Source: Numida meleagris (taxonomy: Eukaryota; Chordata; Aves; Galliformes; Numididae). Taken from it: a DNA stretch of 64,000 nucleotides. Under the pieces are notes generated by a model, which was not told where the DNA came from, did not search any database, and was given only the letters and a program-made list of their open reading frames with translations. The stretch's first letter is position 1. Each line of letters begins with the position of its first letter. A program made the translations under genes and the position numbers. Positions 23,301-36,816 of the stretch are shown in pieces. The DNA lies in assembly GCF_002078875.1 (NCBI RefSeq), contig NC_034438.1, positions 69,019,628 to 69,083,627 on the forward strand. Direction: 5' to 3'.

Positions 23301-25313
23301 CAAGTGCTCTGCTCTCAGCTTTGCAACCTGCAGGGCAGAGGAACTGACTTTAAGGCATTTGATGTCTACATCCAATTCAGAAGAATTGGGTTTGATTATC
23401 ATACAAGCCACCTGACTCATGCCTGACATTCATCAAGCTCGCAGAAGATGATTTTCCTACATTGCTGCAGTGGAAAAGACTTGGGGAATCAATTGTAGCA
23501 CATAGAAATATCACACTAATGGACAATGTAGAAATATGCTAGTAGTTGACAGTCCATTTAGAAAAAATGCGAGAAATATTACCGGTATTCCTCTATATAA
23601 GGGAATTGAATATATAAATAGTAAATTGCCAGTGGACTATTGAAGGAAAGCAATGAAAGTGAATTTGCTTATTGACAAAATTTGTTTAGTGTATACCTGA
23701 GAGAGTGGAAAAGAAAATTATCTAGCATAGAGATAAATTGGCACTGATGTAAAGTGAAAAGGCTGCTTGTGGACATGTTTCTAAACTCCACTGGAGTTTC
23801 TCATCCCAAAAGTTCTACTGTAACCATTAGTGGTATTTTTATTGTGACATATTTATGAAGCTATCACACTAAGAACACTAGTGCAATCAATATTAATTAC
23901 TATTGGTTATCCTGAAACCCTAATGCAACATAAAAGCTGAAGCAGAGCTGTCTGTAAAAATTCTTAAGAAATTATTGCTAACCATCAATTATAGAATATG
24001 ATTCCCTAAAGTCATTGTTAATGTTCCAGGGAGGCATTTTTCTTAATAGTTTAGTAATCCCCACTAGAGATTGGGAATTTCTTTCTTTTCTCTTACATGA
24101 TCTACCACACAGACACTAGCTTTTGACCACACTGTATATTCTTGTAGGGAAAAAAAAAATGTAGAAACTAAATAATGCTTCTTTCTATAACTACAGTGAG
24201 CATCCCTGAATCAATCAAAAATGTTGATGTAATCCTTCTTAAAAAGTCAAATCAAAAGTTTGGTAAAAGCTTTATAAATTGCATCTCTGCAGATCTGATC
24301 TTAAAAGGAATCCTGTAGGCATTTTCTTAAATAAATAAGGTGAGGTTAAAAAATGAAATAAATGAAGTGAAAGGTTTAAATATTTAATGGATAACGGCAA
24401 GGAGTAAAACGGTAGATCAAAACAAGGTCAGCTATGTAAATTGTTAAAAAGGCTCAGATTTGTGATGATCTGTGAAGGCAAACTGACTGAATACTGTGAT
24501 GGATAAAGTCTCCTACAGCTAGATTCACACAATTTTGAAGGTCTTGAAAACAACACTATTAAAACTAAAATTAGTTTTGTGTTTTTGTGGGTTTTTTTTT
24601 TCACCGTGAAGTTTCTTCTTCGTAAATATGTTGGAGAGTGAATTCCACTGGTCCATTCTGATTTAAACTCACCAGTACAAGGGGTTTCAGCCTAAGACAG
24701 AGATTTGAAGAGAAGGGTTTACAGGCCTTTTAAGGATTTCATTTGAGCTCTGAAGGTGTTAGTTAAAAACTCCATAAGCAAATTAACTGTGTGCATTCTA
24801 CCTGTCAACAGGTGGCTGCCCAGAACAGGACTGAAAGGCCAGCAGTGAGCACTGAGTGCACAAGAATAATTTTGAGCAAGAAGGACTTAAGAAGATACTC
24901 TGCAATCAGTAACTACTACTTATTTCTACTGTTTATTGAAAACTAGACTTTATTCAGCTTTTTGAATAGATTGTATTTGCATTTTGGAAAGCACATATGT
25001 GGACAGGAAGTGGGAACTGAAGTCTTACTCATCCCAGTGCTGCACAGTTTAAAATCTGAATGAGAGCATGTGTTCTTCCTGTGCTTTTACTATTTTTCTA
25101 AGAAAGACTAGAGTCACCACTTTTTGGCAGTACATACAGTTGCAAGCAACTGTTTTCAGGGAGAAAGCACAGGAAAAAAAAATCCAAAATATCTGATGAA
25201 CATCTTGAGACCTCTCTAAGAATGATGGCTGCTTCCATTCAACCAGTCTGAGGCATTAGTTTCTCAAAAACAAGATAAAGTATCACACTTATGATCTTGG
25301 TGCTCTCCTATAA
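20338..25313. other. AT-rich non-coding region
   Basis: No supported gene. The patch at 21470-21720 is less AT-rich, with a minus-strand AATAAA and A-run (listed separately). Otherwise there are only short chance ORFs and homopolymer runs. Confidence 0.5.
21554..21599 (-). other. Possible retrocopy or LTR 3' end: AATAAA then A-run
   Basis: On the minus strand AATAAA (21599-21594) is followed by ACACCACGGGAGCC and, 29 nt later, by a run of eleven A (21564-21554). That is the spacing of a processed mRNA 3' end. An alternative is an R-U5 segment of an avian LTR. No body sequence upstream was recognised and no target duplication was found. Confidence 0.3.
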
Positions 25314-25590
25314 GGTCCACTTCAAAAGCAATGCCTCCTATTTTGTTGTATCTGCCCCCAACATCACGTTGGTGGTATGGCAGTAAGGGGTTCATACTTC
25401 CCACCAATATTGTTTCACTTTGTTGCCATGGGACAGATGGCAGCAGAGGGGCACTCTGATGGAATGGTGTCTGGCATGGAAGTGCAGATGGAGCAAAGGT
25501 GTGCAACTGAATTTCTCCATGCAGGAAAAAATGGCACCCATTGACATTCATCGATGCACGGTGAAGGTTATGGATACCAAACAGCAGATG
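25314..25590. mobile_element. Galluhop-type mariner, opposite half with one terminus
   Basis: A TIR-like start, GGTCCACTTCAAAAGCAATG CCTCCT, follows a TA dinucleotide. Blocks shared with the 37.6-38.9 kb copy follow: CAGATGGCAGCAGAGGGGCA, AATGGTGTCTGGCATGGAAG and ACTGAATTTCTC. It breaks off near 25590, so it is the complementary half to the fragment at 8402-8676. No transposase frame remains. Confidence 0.85.
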
Positions 25591-26111
25591 ACAGCTGTTA
25601 GGATTCCACTTTCAACAGAGATGGAAGTTACAGCACATTAGGAAGTTCTGCTCTACTACAAAGAAAGAATAAATAGAAATTTATTTTTCCTTGCTTCCCT
25701 TGCAGCTGCAGTATTGATTCTTGTGATCAAATACAAAAATCAGTTTAAATTTGGGGAGCTATCAGCTGTTGAATTATGGCTACTAACCTTCTGATACTTA
25801 AAGAAAAATCTTATTTTACTTTTTGCTTTTCTTACCTATCATTAGGTTCTAATATGATAGTGGAAAAAAATATATATGTATATATTTAAACTAAAAATAT
25901 AAGGATGTCTAACTTTTTATTGATTGAAAAATCCAAAGTTGTATGCTGGACCAGAGTGCAAACTGTTAAACTCTCCATGAGTGGGGTGTCTGACAGGACA
26001 CAAAACAAGAATTGGCTCATATTTTACCATAGTAAGATTTAAAGTTGTTGGTTTAGAAAAATAAATTCTGAGCAATAATGCTTATTTTTTTGACAATGAC
26101 GTCATATCCAA

Positions 26112-26115
<4 letters not shown>

Positions 26116-26145
<30 letters not shown>

Positions 26146-26152
26146 TTTGTTT
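26116..26152 (+). repeat. TG microsatellite followed by GTTT units
   Basis: About a dozen uninterrupted TG units run into GTTTGTTTGTTT. This is a simple dinucleotide repeat. Confidence 0.95.
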
Positions 26153-28296
26153 CAATATAGTATTCTTTATTACAGGAAAAAAGTATACTTTTTAAAGTAT
26201 TTGCTCATTACTTGACATGATACAGATAGAATTCCTCACTGGTATTCAGATTCATCCCATAACTGGGATATTTGATGGAGATAATAATATTTCATGTAAC
26301 AAATGTATTTTTTTTTTTTTTTTTAGTGTTAATGACTTTTTTTTTACCTATGAGAAAAGATTCTGATAGGACCCTTTCCATGAGTAAAAAGTCAGGAGTA
26401 TGAAAGATGCAGATTCTAACCATTAATACTAAACAATTTAAAGTCAAGATATGACACAGAAATCCCCGTGTAAGTAAGTGCCTAATTAAAAATTAGTTCA
26501 GTGTCACATCCTGTTATTACATGTTCAGATTGCTTGGGGATAAAATAACATCTATCTTGTTATGGACACATTGTTTTTACTATATGGACATATGGGTACT
26601 CTCATTACTAAACACAAGTGCATTATCACTAAACTGAGCATATTAAGGTGCTTAAAGTTCTATTAACCAGAAGCAAATTTTTCCCGAACTCTTCAAGTGA
26701 CAGGTAATTACCATATCGTCTTGTAAAAAGGAAGGAGAGAGGTAAGGTGGATGGAGAGAAGAAACGTGTTAGTATTCTACTAGGCAACCATTTAGCATTT
26801 ACATTCAACTCTGGACATATTAAATTTCCTATTGTTGAAGGTTCATTAATTCACATCAGTGTGAAATACCAAGGTGGTTTGTGTGTCCAGACACTTCTTT
26901 AATTCCATCTCCCAAAAATAACCTTGGAAAAAAAGTCATTGTCTGCAAATAATGACAATTTCTACTTAAAGTAAAGGGTAGGTAATTAAACAAATTTCTG
27001 GGAAGATTATATGCATAACTGTGTAGGAGTGCTGTCATTGTTAAGTGCTAAAAAACAGAAGAGACCTAGAATTAAATTCATCTGCATTACATATCCCTCT
27101 AGCCATTGGCTTGGTTTGCTTTCAGTTAAATATGTACCTATTAAGAAAAAGCAAGGCCATTATTTTGGGATCTTCCTCAATATGTAATTCAGCAGTGAGA
27201 CTTTTGGAAAGCTGCATTTCATTTGTGTACATAAAATGAACGGAATCAATATATATAAGGTATAAAACTTAATCATAGAAACTTTTCTCTTACTGCATGA
27301 ATTGCTGTGAAAAGCTTCTGATTTTTCCATAGCTTTTAAAATCTGTAAAACAAATAAATAAATAAACACATAAAAATATACATTATCTCTGTCTTTTGCA
27401 CTTATATAAGAAAACTAAAACTCGTATAGAAGCTTGTGTTGTCATTCTCTTCTATGCGCTTAATATAATACTTCAGAAGGTTGTATCTTACATTATAGAA
27501 TTGCTATTCCCTCATGAAAATGTAAGCCAAATCTCTCAACAGATGTTAAATATATCACAAGGAGCACTTGTTAAAAGAGGACAGAGGATCGTGGAAGTTT
27601 TTAAGACAAAAACTACAGTTTCAAATAACACAACACTTCTTGTTTGCAAAATTTCAGGTTCTGCAGTGTTGTCCTATATATAACAGGATTACTCAAAATG
27701 CCTTTCCAACAAGATGTAATCTCATCTAACTTTTTTGGTAATGTATGTTGAGTTGACTGCCATATTGGATTTTTTTTTCTTTCTTTGATATTTTAGGATT
27801 AAGCTACATAGTTTTGTTCTGTTATTATTTGCTAATTCTGTGTGGTTTTAGAAATTGAAAAGCTAAGTCTTATTAACCTAAAAAGCATTTTAGAAGACAC
27901 TCCATACATTCAGAAAGATATGGAAGAAAAGACTTTCTATATGAATTTGAATACTTTTTGGCAGATGGAAGAAATGCTGTGGAATGCCTTTCTTCTTACA
28001 GTGTGAGCGGGTATCCTGTGCTTCTGCTGTTGCCTGTTCCCTGTTAATTACTGTTGGACCATGTACAGGAGATGATGGAAGAGCTGCTGATCCTTGTTCC
28101 CAAAGGCCAGTCACAAATCATCTTTTTTCTCTCCTTTTCTGTGTGATGGCACAGAGAAACATAAGGAGGATCACCATATGGAAGTTTCTCTTCCTCCATC
28201 TCTTTTTTAAACCTGATAAATGTATTGCTTAGATCATTTAACTATCCTTGATTTGGGAAATGCCAGAGATCAAAATTCTTTCACTGCTGTATGGAC

Positions 28297-28321
28297 TTAA
28301 CTTAGACTACGTCTAAGTTAA
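28297..28321. other. Perfect 11-bp hairpin with 3-nt spacer
   Basis: TTAACTTAGAC and GTCTAAGTTAA are exact reverse complements separated by TAC. It is in an AT-rich region with no recognised repeat. It could be a protein-binding palindrome or chance. Confidence 0.6.
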
Positions 28322-29999
28322 TTTGTTACATAACGTTAACTTTAATTTACAATAGGTTTTTCCTCTACATTCTGTCACCTACAGTTAAGAGAATAATAAC
28401 CCCCATAGAAAAGACCTGTGTGGGAAAGTAAATGCTAGATGAGTTATATAATATTAAAGGAAATACAGCATCTCCTCTGCATTATTGATATGATTCTGCT
28501 CAAAGAGGATACTCATTTGATAACTGGGAATAATAAATTACTGCTTTAATATTTATAGATTTCTATTTTTTTCCTTCTGTGAGACCCATTTAACAGGTTC
28601 CTAATTCCTTAGATAATATTAGTGCTCTGTTCTGTTTACATGCTCTCTTCATACTTACTATTTCAACTTTTGGCCAAAAGACAACTTTACTTTTCTGAAG
28701 TTCCTCTGTGCAGTTTTCCTACATGTAATCAGATCAGAGAGAGGTGGGTTGTGTTGTGTTTGTTTTTTTCTCCAGAGGAATAACAGTAAATTGTTGGATT
28801 AAAAACAACTGATGAATAAGCTTTGAGACCACAGGTTATTTAATGGAAATTACTTAACAGACTCATGGTGGCATTACTGATGGCTATAGCTCCTGAAAAA
28901 ATGACCCTATTTTTCACTGTTTCTTCAAACACAACCTTATAATTTGTGTGACTGTATTTATTCCTCAGTCACATTTATAGGAGTTGTTTCTGCCTATGGC
29001 GACCACTAAGACTGCTTGAGACAATCTGTCATTGTAAATGCTGGCCAGCAAATTGGAGAATAAACTGTTTAACAGTCTTTTCTTAAGTGGAGCTTGAACA
29101 ACACCATACCATAAACCCGAGTGTGCAATAAACTATGAGCAGAGATGGAGTCAGGCATATTCAGAGTATGAATTAGCTTGGAAGGGACTTCTGGACATCT
29201 GTGGTATAATCTTTGCTCAAAGTTGTGTCAGCTGAGATCTGTCTGCCCAGTTCTTTTAATATATTATCAGAATCTTCTTTGATGCACCTTTTATTTGTTG
29301 CACCTCACCACACCACTGTGTAAATCTAAGACGGCATACAAATGTCTGGTGATATATACTATTGCAAGAATGACTTGTAGGTATTTTTGGATGTAGTAGA
29401 GGACTCATGCCAATATGTGCACATTAATGTCATTTTTCTCTAATTATATTCCACTTTTCTGCGTATTCTATCTACTACATGTGGAATTATGCTCACTAGA
29501 CTCAGTGCCAGAATACAACACATGCACATTAATTTTCCTTCTTTTATTGTGCCAAATGCATACCTGTGCTTTACTTACAGTCAAGAGCAGAGAGTTGCAG
29601 AATAGCACAGATATTTGACAGTTTAACAAATTTCCAGCTTGTTTCAAGCCAAGAAGTGAAGTGGCAATGTGTGAATCTGTGCCTGAAAGGCAGTATTTGC
29701 TTTCATTTTCTGGTTGGAAATTTAGCTGTCATTTACTCTAGGTAGAATCTCATTCCCTCTCATGTCAGACTGAAAAGTAATCTGATACACAAAGCACTCC
29801 AAAATAACCTCAATAATTGTGTTTATTGACTCAGTGCAGTGTCATCTTTTTATTTTGTTTTAACGTTAAGAGGTTAGTTTCAGGATTTGTGCTTTTTATT
29901 TTATTTTGATTTTTTTTTTCTTTTTTTTTGCCTTATAACAAGAGTAGGCAGTCTTGAAAAAGCTCTGAAAAATCTATTATATTCCAGGATTTAAACTCT

Positions 30000-31135
30000 T
30001 GAAAAGGCTGGATGAGTAGACAGTGACATGGATTGAAAATAGGAAGAACAGCTGTGTGCAGAAGATGGCAACTAGTCTCATGACATCTAGTTGTAGGCCA
30101 GAAACTAGCACTGTACCCCAGGCATCGATAATGAGTCCAACTCTGTTTCACATGTACATTAATGATGTGTATAGTAAGGCAGAATGTACCTTCAGCAAGC
30201 CTGCAGATGACAAAAAACAGAGGAATAGCTGATATTTCAGAGATTCCTGCTGTCACTCAGAGGGACCTTGGTAAGGTGGAGAAATGGATTGATGAGAACC
30301 TCGTGAAGTTCAACAAAGAGAAATGCTATGTCCTGAACCCGAGGAGGGACAACCCAAGGCACAGAACAGGCTGAAGACCAACCAGCTGGCAAGTGGCTCT
30401 ACAGGAAAGAGCCTGGAGGTCCTGGTGGACATCAAGCCAAACAGAAGACAGCAATGTACTCTTACTTCAAAAAAAGGCTAATATTATATATTTTTATATT
30501 TTTATATTATAATATTTGCCTTGTTGGGCAAAGTATTGCCAGCAGGTGGAAAAAGCTGATCCTTTCCCTCTACTCAGCACTAGTAAGGCTGACTCCGGTC
30601 CAGCAGAGATATTGCTGAAGAGACTAACAATATTCTTGGCTGCAGAAGGTGAAGGGAGGTGATGGTGTGGCCATTCCTGGAGTGCTGGGTCCAGTTTTGG
30701 GCTCTCCAATACAAATACAAGACATGGACATACTGGAAAAAGTAAAATTGAGTGGCACAAAATGATGAAGGAATAGGAGCACCTCTCCTGTGGAGAAAGG
30801 CTGATAGAGCTGGGACTGTTAAGCCTGGAGGAAGCTCAAGTGGGATCTTAGCAATGCATATTAAAAACGTGAAGGGAGGATGCAAAGAGGACAGAGCCAG
30901 ATTCTTTTCTGTGGTGTCCAGACACTGAACAAGAAGCAATGAACTTGAACTGGATCACAAGAGGTTCCTTCTGAACATCAAGAAACACTTTACTGTAAGA
31001 GAGACTGAGCAACAGAACATGTTTCCCAGGGAGGTTGAGGAGTCTCCTTCCTTGAAAGCATTCAAGAACAATCTGGGCAACATTCTCCAGGTTTTTCTGT
31101 TTGACAGGGGTGTTGGACAAGATACTTCTGAATAC
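30000..31135 (+). mobile_element. Old CR1 LINE, RT to 3' end
   Basis: The blocks run in CR1 ORF2 order with frameshifts. First comes the RT palm region (an SPTLFHMYINDVYS-like block, with the motif equivalent to FADD degraded). Next is VEKWIDENLVKFNKEKCYVL, then the LE-VQ region, then a C-terminal block equivalent to REVEESPSLKAFKNN. It ends in a GTTGGACAAGATACTTCTG tail. An AT-rich insertion or expansion occupies about 30475-30530. The heavy divergence marks it as one of the oldest repeats in the window. Confidence 0.85.
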
Positions 31136-32817
31136 AATTTGTAGGCACAGCTAATGTAAAAAACTTTGTATCAGCTGAAAACTGCAGTTGGCTTGTCACT
31201 GGTAAAAAAATGAAATCATAAAAGCCATAGCCACAAACAATAGGAAAGTAACACATTACCAAGATTATATTGTGTATGTTACTGAAAGAAAGGAAGCACA
31301 GAAGACTACAATTTCTGGTGCATGCAAAACTTCCTCCTTTGTGCAATTTTCCGGGGATTTGGGGAAATTCTCCATGAAGTTTTAGACTCTTACAAAATTC
31401 TGCTCACAACTCAGAAATACAAAACTATATTAATTTACTTTCTCTCTGTTCCCCAGAATGTTCAGAGAAGAGAACTGAGCTGGAGAGATCACAAAAATCT
31501 TTGCTTCTGTTAAAATTCTTGACAAGGAGCTGGGTAGACATATTTTCTCTTTACTGTTTCTAAACAATATGCTGAGATTTTCTGAGTATTCTCTTTGCTT
31601 GGTTACTAGAAGTTTAGAAACAGTGATTTTGGTACAGGATAATCCTTTATGTGCTCATCTCATTTTGAAAAAAATCTTTATTTCTTATCAAACTACCAGT
31701 TTCTGAACCTGCTGCAGCACCAACATGCCATAACCTTGATTCTGACCTGTCTCATCTTCTACTGATGCACAGAAGTTGTTCAACAATATTAGCTGCACTT
31801 TCAGTCGCCATAGAGCTTACATCAGAAGCCCACATTATTCAGAATGGATAGAAGAGGTGTCACTCAGTGCTTGGAGTCATGATATTTTTTAGCTGCAGAC
31901 AGCTGCAGAAGTCATCTCTCATTTTGGGTAAGTAGCGAGTGGGTGTTGCAGCTGCAGTGGTGCTTTTTCTAAGTAGAATAGTTATCAAACTATAGGCCAC
32001 TGTTATTAAATGAGTTCAGAAATTCACCCTAATCTTTCTGAAATTAACATGAAAAGCAAAAGAAACTTAAGTCTGCTACATGCTTGTTTAAAATATTTTG
32101 TTGGGTCTGTTCCAGATTTTTCTCCTTAAACGTAACAAGTACTCCAGCAGAGAAAAATCATGTGTGATTGAAAAAAGTTGTCACTGAAGTGGTTCTGCTG
32201 TTATTGATTTTGGAATTAAGATATCTAAAGGAATAGAGCTCTTCAGAGAATATTTATTTCTTCCACTGTGATTCTTTAAGGAAAAAATATCCCTATATTC
32301 CCTGTAGGAAATCACCAGGCTTGTAGCGTTGAAATGCTGCAAAACAGCAGAGAATTGCAGCTTAGCTAAAATGGGATTTAATCAACATAGTTATCTTGCA
32401 CTGGGCATGAGCAGAAGTGGGAGTTGAGCAATTTGCTAATCTGGCCAAAGCACCAGACTGAGATATGCAGTGTAACACCCCTACTCTTGTTATAAGGCTA
32501 ACAGACACGAGGACATATGTGACCTCGTGTCTGTAGTACTGAGTGATGCCTGGGGTGGGGCGGAGGTCTCACAGCCCCATGCTGTTTCAGTGAAGATGTT
32601 GTTTCAGTAAAGCTAGAATATCAATCACACCTCTATACCAGACACTGGCCCTCCACCCACATTTAATTAACAATGCAACAAGCTTTGTTAAGATTCCCAT
32701 CAGCACACATGACTCAGTCCCACTTCCTTAGGAGTTTAAAACTGTCTTTCTGCCAACACTTTGCTGAGAGGAGGCACTCCTTTGGCTTGATGGGTCTGAC
32801 TCATTTTCCTTTCCCCT
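31136..32817. other. Non-coding region
   Basis: No supported gene. A near-perfect palindrome lies at 32501-32534. The GC-richer 32540-32660 segment is not recognised. Confidence 0.5.
32501..32534. other. Near-perfect 34-nt palindrome
   Basis: Arms ACAGACACGAGG (32501-32512) and CCTCGTGTCTGT (32523-32534) are exact reverse complements. The 10-nt spacer contains the self-complementary ACATATGT. The whole is therefore palindromic except for two bases. It keeps a CpG in each arm in a CpG-poor context. Confidence 0.8.
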
Positions 32818-33399
32818 TGTTCTGGTTTCAGCTGAGTCAGAGTTGATTTTCTTCACATTGTCTGTTATGATGCTATGTTTTGGCTTTCGAAGAACAATTT
32901 TGACAACACACCAGTTGTTTTGTTGTTTCTGAGCAGTGCTACACAGAGCCAAAACTTAGTTTCTCTGCTTCTTGTACTGTCCTGCCAGTGATGGGGCCAG
33001 GGAGTGCTCATGAAGCTGTGATGGGACAGAACCAGGACTGATGACCTAAACTGGCCAAAGGGCCATCCCACACCGTATGTCATTGTGTGAGGGAGTTGTC
33101 TGGGGGGAGCCACTGCTTGGGGCATGGCTGGACATCAGTTGACAGGTGGTGAGGAATTGTGTTAAGCATCACTTGTTTTTTTAAATAAATGAATAATCAT
33201 TACTATTATTTTTTCTCTTCCTTTTCTATCTTCATTTTCATTTAAACACTTGGATAGTTTTGTTGTTGTTGTTGGTGGTGGTGGTGCTTTGTTTGTTTGT
33301 TTGTTTTTTCGCTCCAATTCTCTCTCCCATTCCACTGGAAGCTGGGAGTGAGCAAACGGCTGTGTGGTGCTAGGTTTCCTGCCGGGTTACACCGCAACA
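32818..33399 (+). mobile_element. Degraded solo LTR, avian ERV
   Basis: It starts TGTTCTGGTTTCAGCTGAGT and ends GTTACACCGCAACA, with the typical interior of a widespread avian LTR family: GACCTAAACTGGCCAAAGGG, a CATCACTTGTTTT segment, a CTCTCTCCCATTCCAC block and GGCTGTGTGGTGCTAGG near the end. The TATA region seems lost. Two simple-repeat patches (33262-33305) interrupt it. No clear target duplication was found (CCCCT before, CCTCA after). No internal viral genes are present. Family assignment is from memory. Confidence 0.75.
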
Positions 33400-36313
33400 C
33401 CTCATTAGCAGGGCCGCCTCTCATGGTAAATTATTATGATACCCGGGTGAGTTGTTAATTAATTACTGGCGAGTCTTGAGATATTAGTGTTCACACAGCT
33501 AGTGAATTTTTCAGCGGCAATTCAGAATCTGTTATCTGTCGCCTCAAAAAGCCATCTATTTTCTACTGTACAAACTTGTTTCAGTGAAAGTCCTTTGAGA
33601 GGGCTCTGACAGGCAAACACTGAGTCTGATAAGTGGCCATACACCACCCTTTAGATGTAAACCACTGACCGGATCCGGGACTACGCTGAAACTATCCAAA
33701 CTTAGACTCCTCTTTGAGAAGAAGTTTAGAAAGCAAGTGGGTCCTTTCTGAACCTCGTGATCCAAAAGGAGGGCTTCCCAAACTAGCTACATGTCAGACT
33801 CATACCTTTAATGTGATAATCTCCATCTTTTTATTTTTTGGGGGCAGGAGGGGGAATGCAGGATGGAGAAGAAATATAATAGTAGTGCAACCTGAAACTA
33901 TTTCCTTATATTGCTGACAAAAATATAAATGAAAATTGAACAAAGAAAAACTTTTTCACACAAAAAATTGTTTCTACCTTTTAAAGAATATATGAGAGCT
34001 ATCAATAGAGCAATTAAAAACTATCTAAATTAGAAGTCATGAAAATATTGTGCCATTAACTTCCCCTTGACAAGAAAGTTATTCCTAGGGATACTGCAAA
34101 AATATGCCTTATAAAGTTCAGATAAGTTAAACTGTTTTTTTTTTTAATTGAAACAACAATAAAAAGAAAAATAATAACAACAGAAGCTTAAAAGAGGAAG
34201 CTGATTCTACTTTCTGTAGGTGTCCTTGGAAAATCTTATCATACCTAAGAAATGATTATGGTAGATAGCCACAGCGTAGGCACTGAAATAATATTTCAAG
34301 CTTTACATCACACATATGGGAAAGAAAATCCCACGTCTAGAAGTGATATGTCAGGTTGACTTCAAACTTGCTGAAGTATGTCATGGCTCTGACTACTGGT
34401 AATGGGGCCAAACAAAATATTCTAAGCTGTTCCCCCCACCAAGCACCATGGGGAAACTGATATAGTAACAGGCAGGTTTAGGAGGCCAAGGCAGCATAGT
34501 ACTGCTTACTAGTCTCCTGTGTGACAAGTTATCACCAGATCAGGTCCATTGTGAGAGAGGGTCAAAATTCAGGCTGACATTACTCATGGCACAGTATAAT
34601 TTATAGTACAGTATGCAGCAAGACAGGGAAATTCCCAATAAGGAGAGCTGGTTGCAAAGCTCAGGATTCTATGAAGTGCAGATGACCCAGAAATGCCAAG
34701 AACTTGTCAATCTTTACAACCCTGTAAAACATATAGATTTCATGGGAGGATAGGGGGAACTAATTTCACTTCACATGATAGATACTACTTGTTCATGTGC
34801 TCATTAAAAAGAGTATATAGGAAAATGTGGAATTGGATTTGAATATCATCTTCATTCAAATTGGCTGTTAGAATTTGTTGTTTGGGAGAGTTTCTAAAAA
34901 CATTTAGTGTTAAAATTTGATATGATAGTAAACTATGTCATTTGAGTATCTGATTCGTTAAAATAAAGTCTCAGGTTTGAGTGTAAGTCAGTTGCAGTGT
35001 AAGTCGGTGGTTTTATTTATTTATTTGACATTTTATGCTTAGACTGTGTAGAATAATTTGGAGTATCCTGATTGCTAAAGTGTGTTCCTTTGCCTTAAGT
35101 ACTGATGAACATAGGTGGAGACTGAAGAGTAAGCAAACCAGAGTTAAGGGTGTAGAATTAAAAGAACAACAAACATTGCTATACCTAATTAATTTCCTAG
35201 CAGCTGCACTCTTCTGTCACTTCCTTCTTTAGGAATATAGGAGGAAACTGCAGGGAATTTAGAAACCTGCTGCATGAATAAAGCAGAAAGTAAATATGAA
35301 TTCAAGATCAATAAAGGAAAAATATAAGTTTTAATTTTTATTACTCCCATTCAAAAGTAAATGACTGGAAATTCAGTACCCATCCAATTAAACAGTAATT
35401 TGTAAAATAGAACTTATCATGGAAGAAGTGCACAGGGTATGCAGTAGGGATACTCAGTAATTAAAAGGCTGATTCTAGCACTGAGTTTTTTTATGACTTT
35501 GGGTTAATTAATTGTCTATTTTTTTTTCTGTGTAAAAGCATTACAGTAACATCACAGGAGGGATGATAGGGCTAATTAATACTTGTACTGTGCCTTGAAT
35601 AATAAGTTATGAAATATCTTATACTATTATCACTAAAATGAATGTATTTCCTTTTGTATGCTTAGCCAGTCTATTATCAAGCTCTTCCTCACTATGATGA
35701 AAATTTATGCTGATGGAGAAAACTTCAATATCGTAACTTGATTTTGAAAACTAAGTTTTTATTATTTAAGAAAATTAAATCTGCGGGAAGATGCAGAATT
35801 AAACTATAATAAGAGGAAAAAATATTGAAAATAATTAGATGAGAATTAACATCGAAAAAGTCTTTTTAGCTGCACAGTGATTTGCTTGTGATATCTTTCT
35901 GTGTAACTTAATGGGAAAAAAAGTTACTGTGCAGAGGACTTACACTACCTTGTGAAAACTTATTCCTAGTAAAAACACACACAAAACTGATTCATTTGGA
36001 GATGGTAAGAACAATGTTATTATGTGAATAGTTATTCTATTCCTTTTTTCTCCTTTTCATCTTAAGTAGTTATATGGCCAAATCTTTTGATTTTAAGAGA
36101 CCTGAGGGTTCTATGACTAAATCTCTCACTGAGGAACATATGGAGATTTGCTGAATATTCTGTACCATAAAATACGTGCTGAAAAATAAATTTGGTTTTC
36201 AAGGGTAATAAATATCATGAAAGAAGGAATATATCTGTGAGCTACAGGTTTTGAACTTTCCCAGCGATCTGGGAGTATATGTTGCCTACAGTTATGTAGG
36301 ATGGGATAAGATT
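33400..36313. other. AT-rich non-coding region
   Basis: No gene or known transposon could be recognised. Short ORFs here show no motifs. Confidence 0.5.
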
Positions 36314-36816
36314 AGAATCATAGAATCATAGAATTAGCTAGGTTGGAAAAGACCTACAAGATCATCCAGTCCAACCATCCACCTACCACCAACAACCCCA
36401 CTAAACCATGTCTCTCAATGCTATATCTAAATGTTTCTTGAACACCTCCAGGGACGGTGACTCCACCACCTCCCTGGGCAGCCCATTCCAGTGCCTGACC
36501 ACTCTTTCAGAAAAGTAGTATTTCCTAATGTCCAGCCTAAATCTCCCCTGGCGCAACCTGAGGCCATTCCCCCTTGTCCTGTCACTAGTTAAAAGAGAGA
36601 AGAGGCTGACCCCCAGCTCACTACAACCTCCCTTCAGGTAGTTATAGAGAGCGATGAGGTCTCCCCTGAGCCTTCTCTTTCCCAGACTGAACAATCCCAG
36701 CTCCCTCAGCCACTCCTCATAAGGCCTGTGCTCCAGACCCCTCACCAGCTTCATCACCCTTCTCTGGACACGCTCCAGGGCCTCAATGTTTTTCTTGCAG
36801 TGAGGGGCCCAAAGTA
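36314..36816 (-). mobile_element. Young CR1 LINE 3' end, 5'-truncated
   Basis: The plus strand opens with the CR1 tail (AGAATCATAGAATCATAG) and then the complement of the 3' UTR. A 118-codon open frame (36757-36401, minus) encodes the ORF2 C-terminus from [19 protein letters not shown] to [12 protein letters not shown]. It differs from the 19772-20337 copy at only a few residues. The copy stops near the segment encoding APHCKKN. Confidence 0.96.

Larger units (their letters stand above)
25591..29999. other. AT-rich non-coding region
   Basis: No supported gene. It contains a TG microsatellite (26116-26152), T runs near 26310-26343, an AAAT run near 27352-27367 and a perfect hairpin at 28297-28321. 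Confidence 0.5.
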
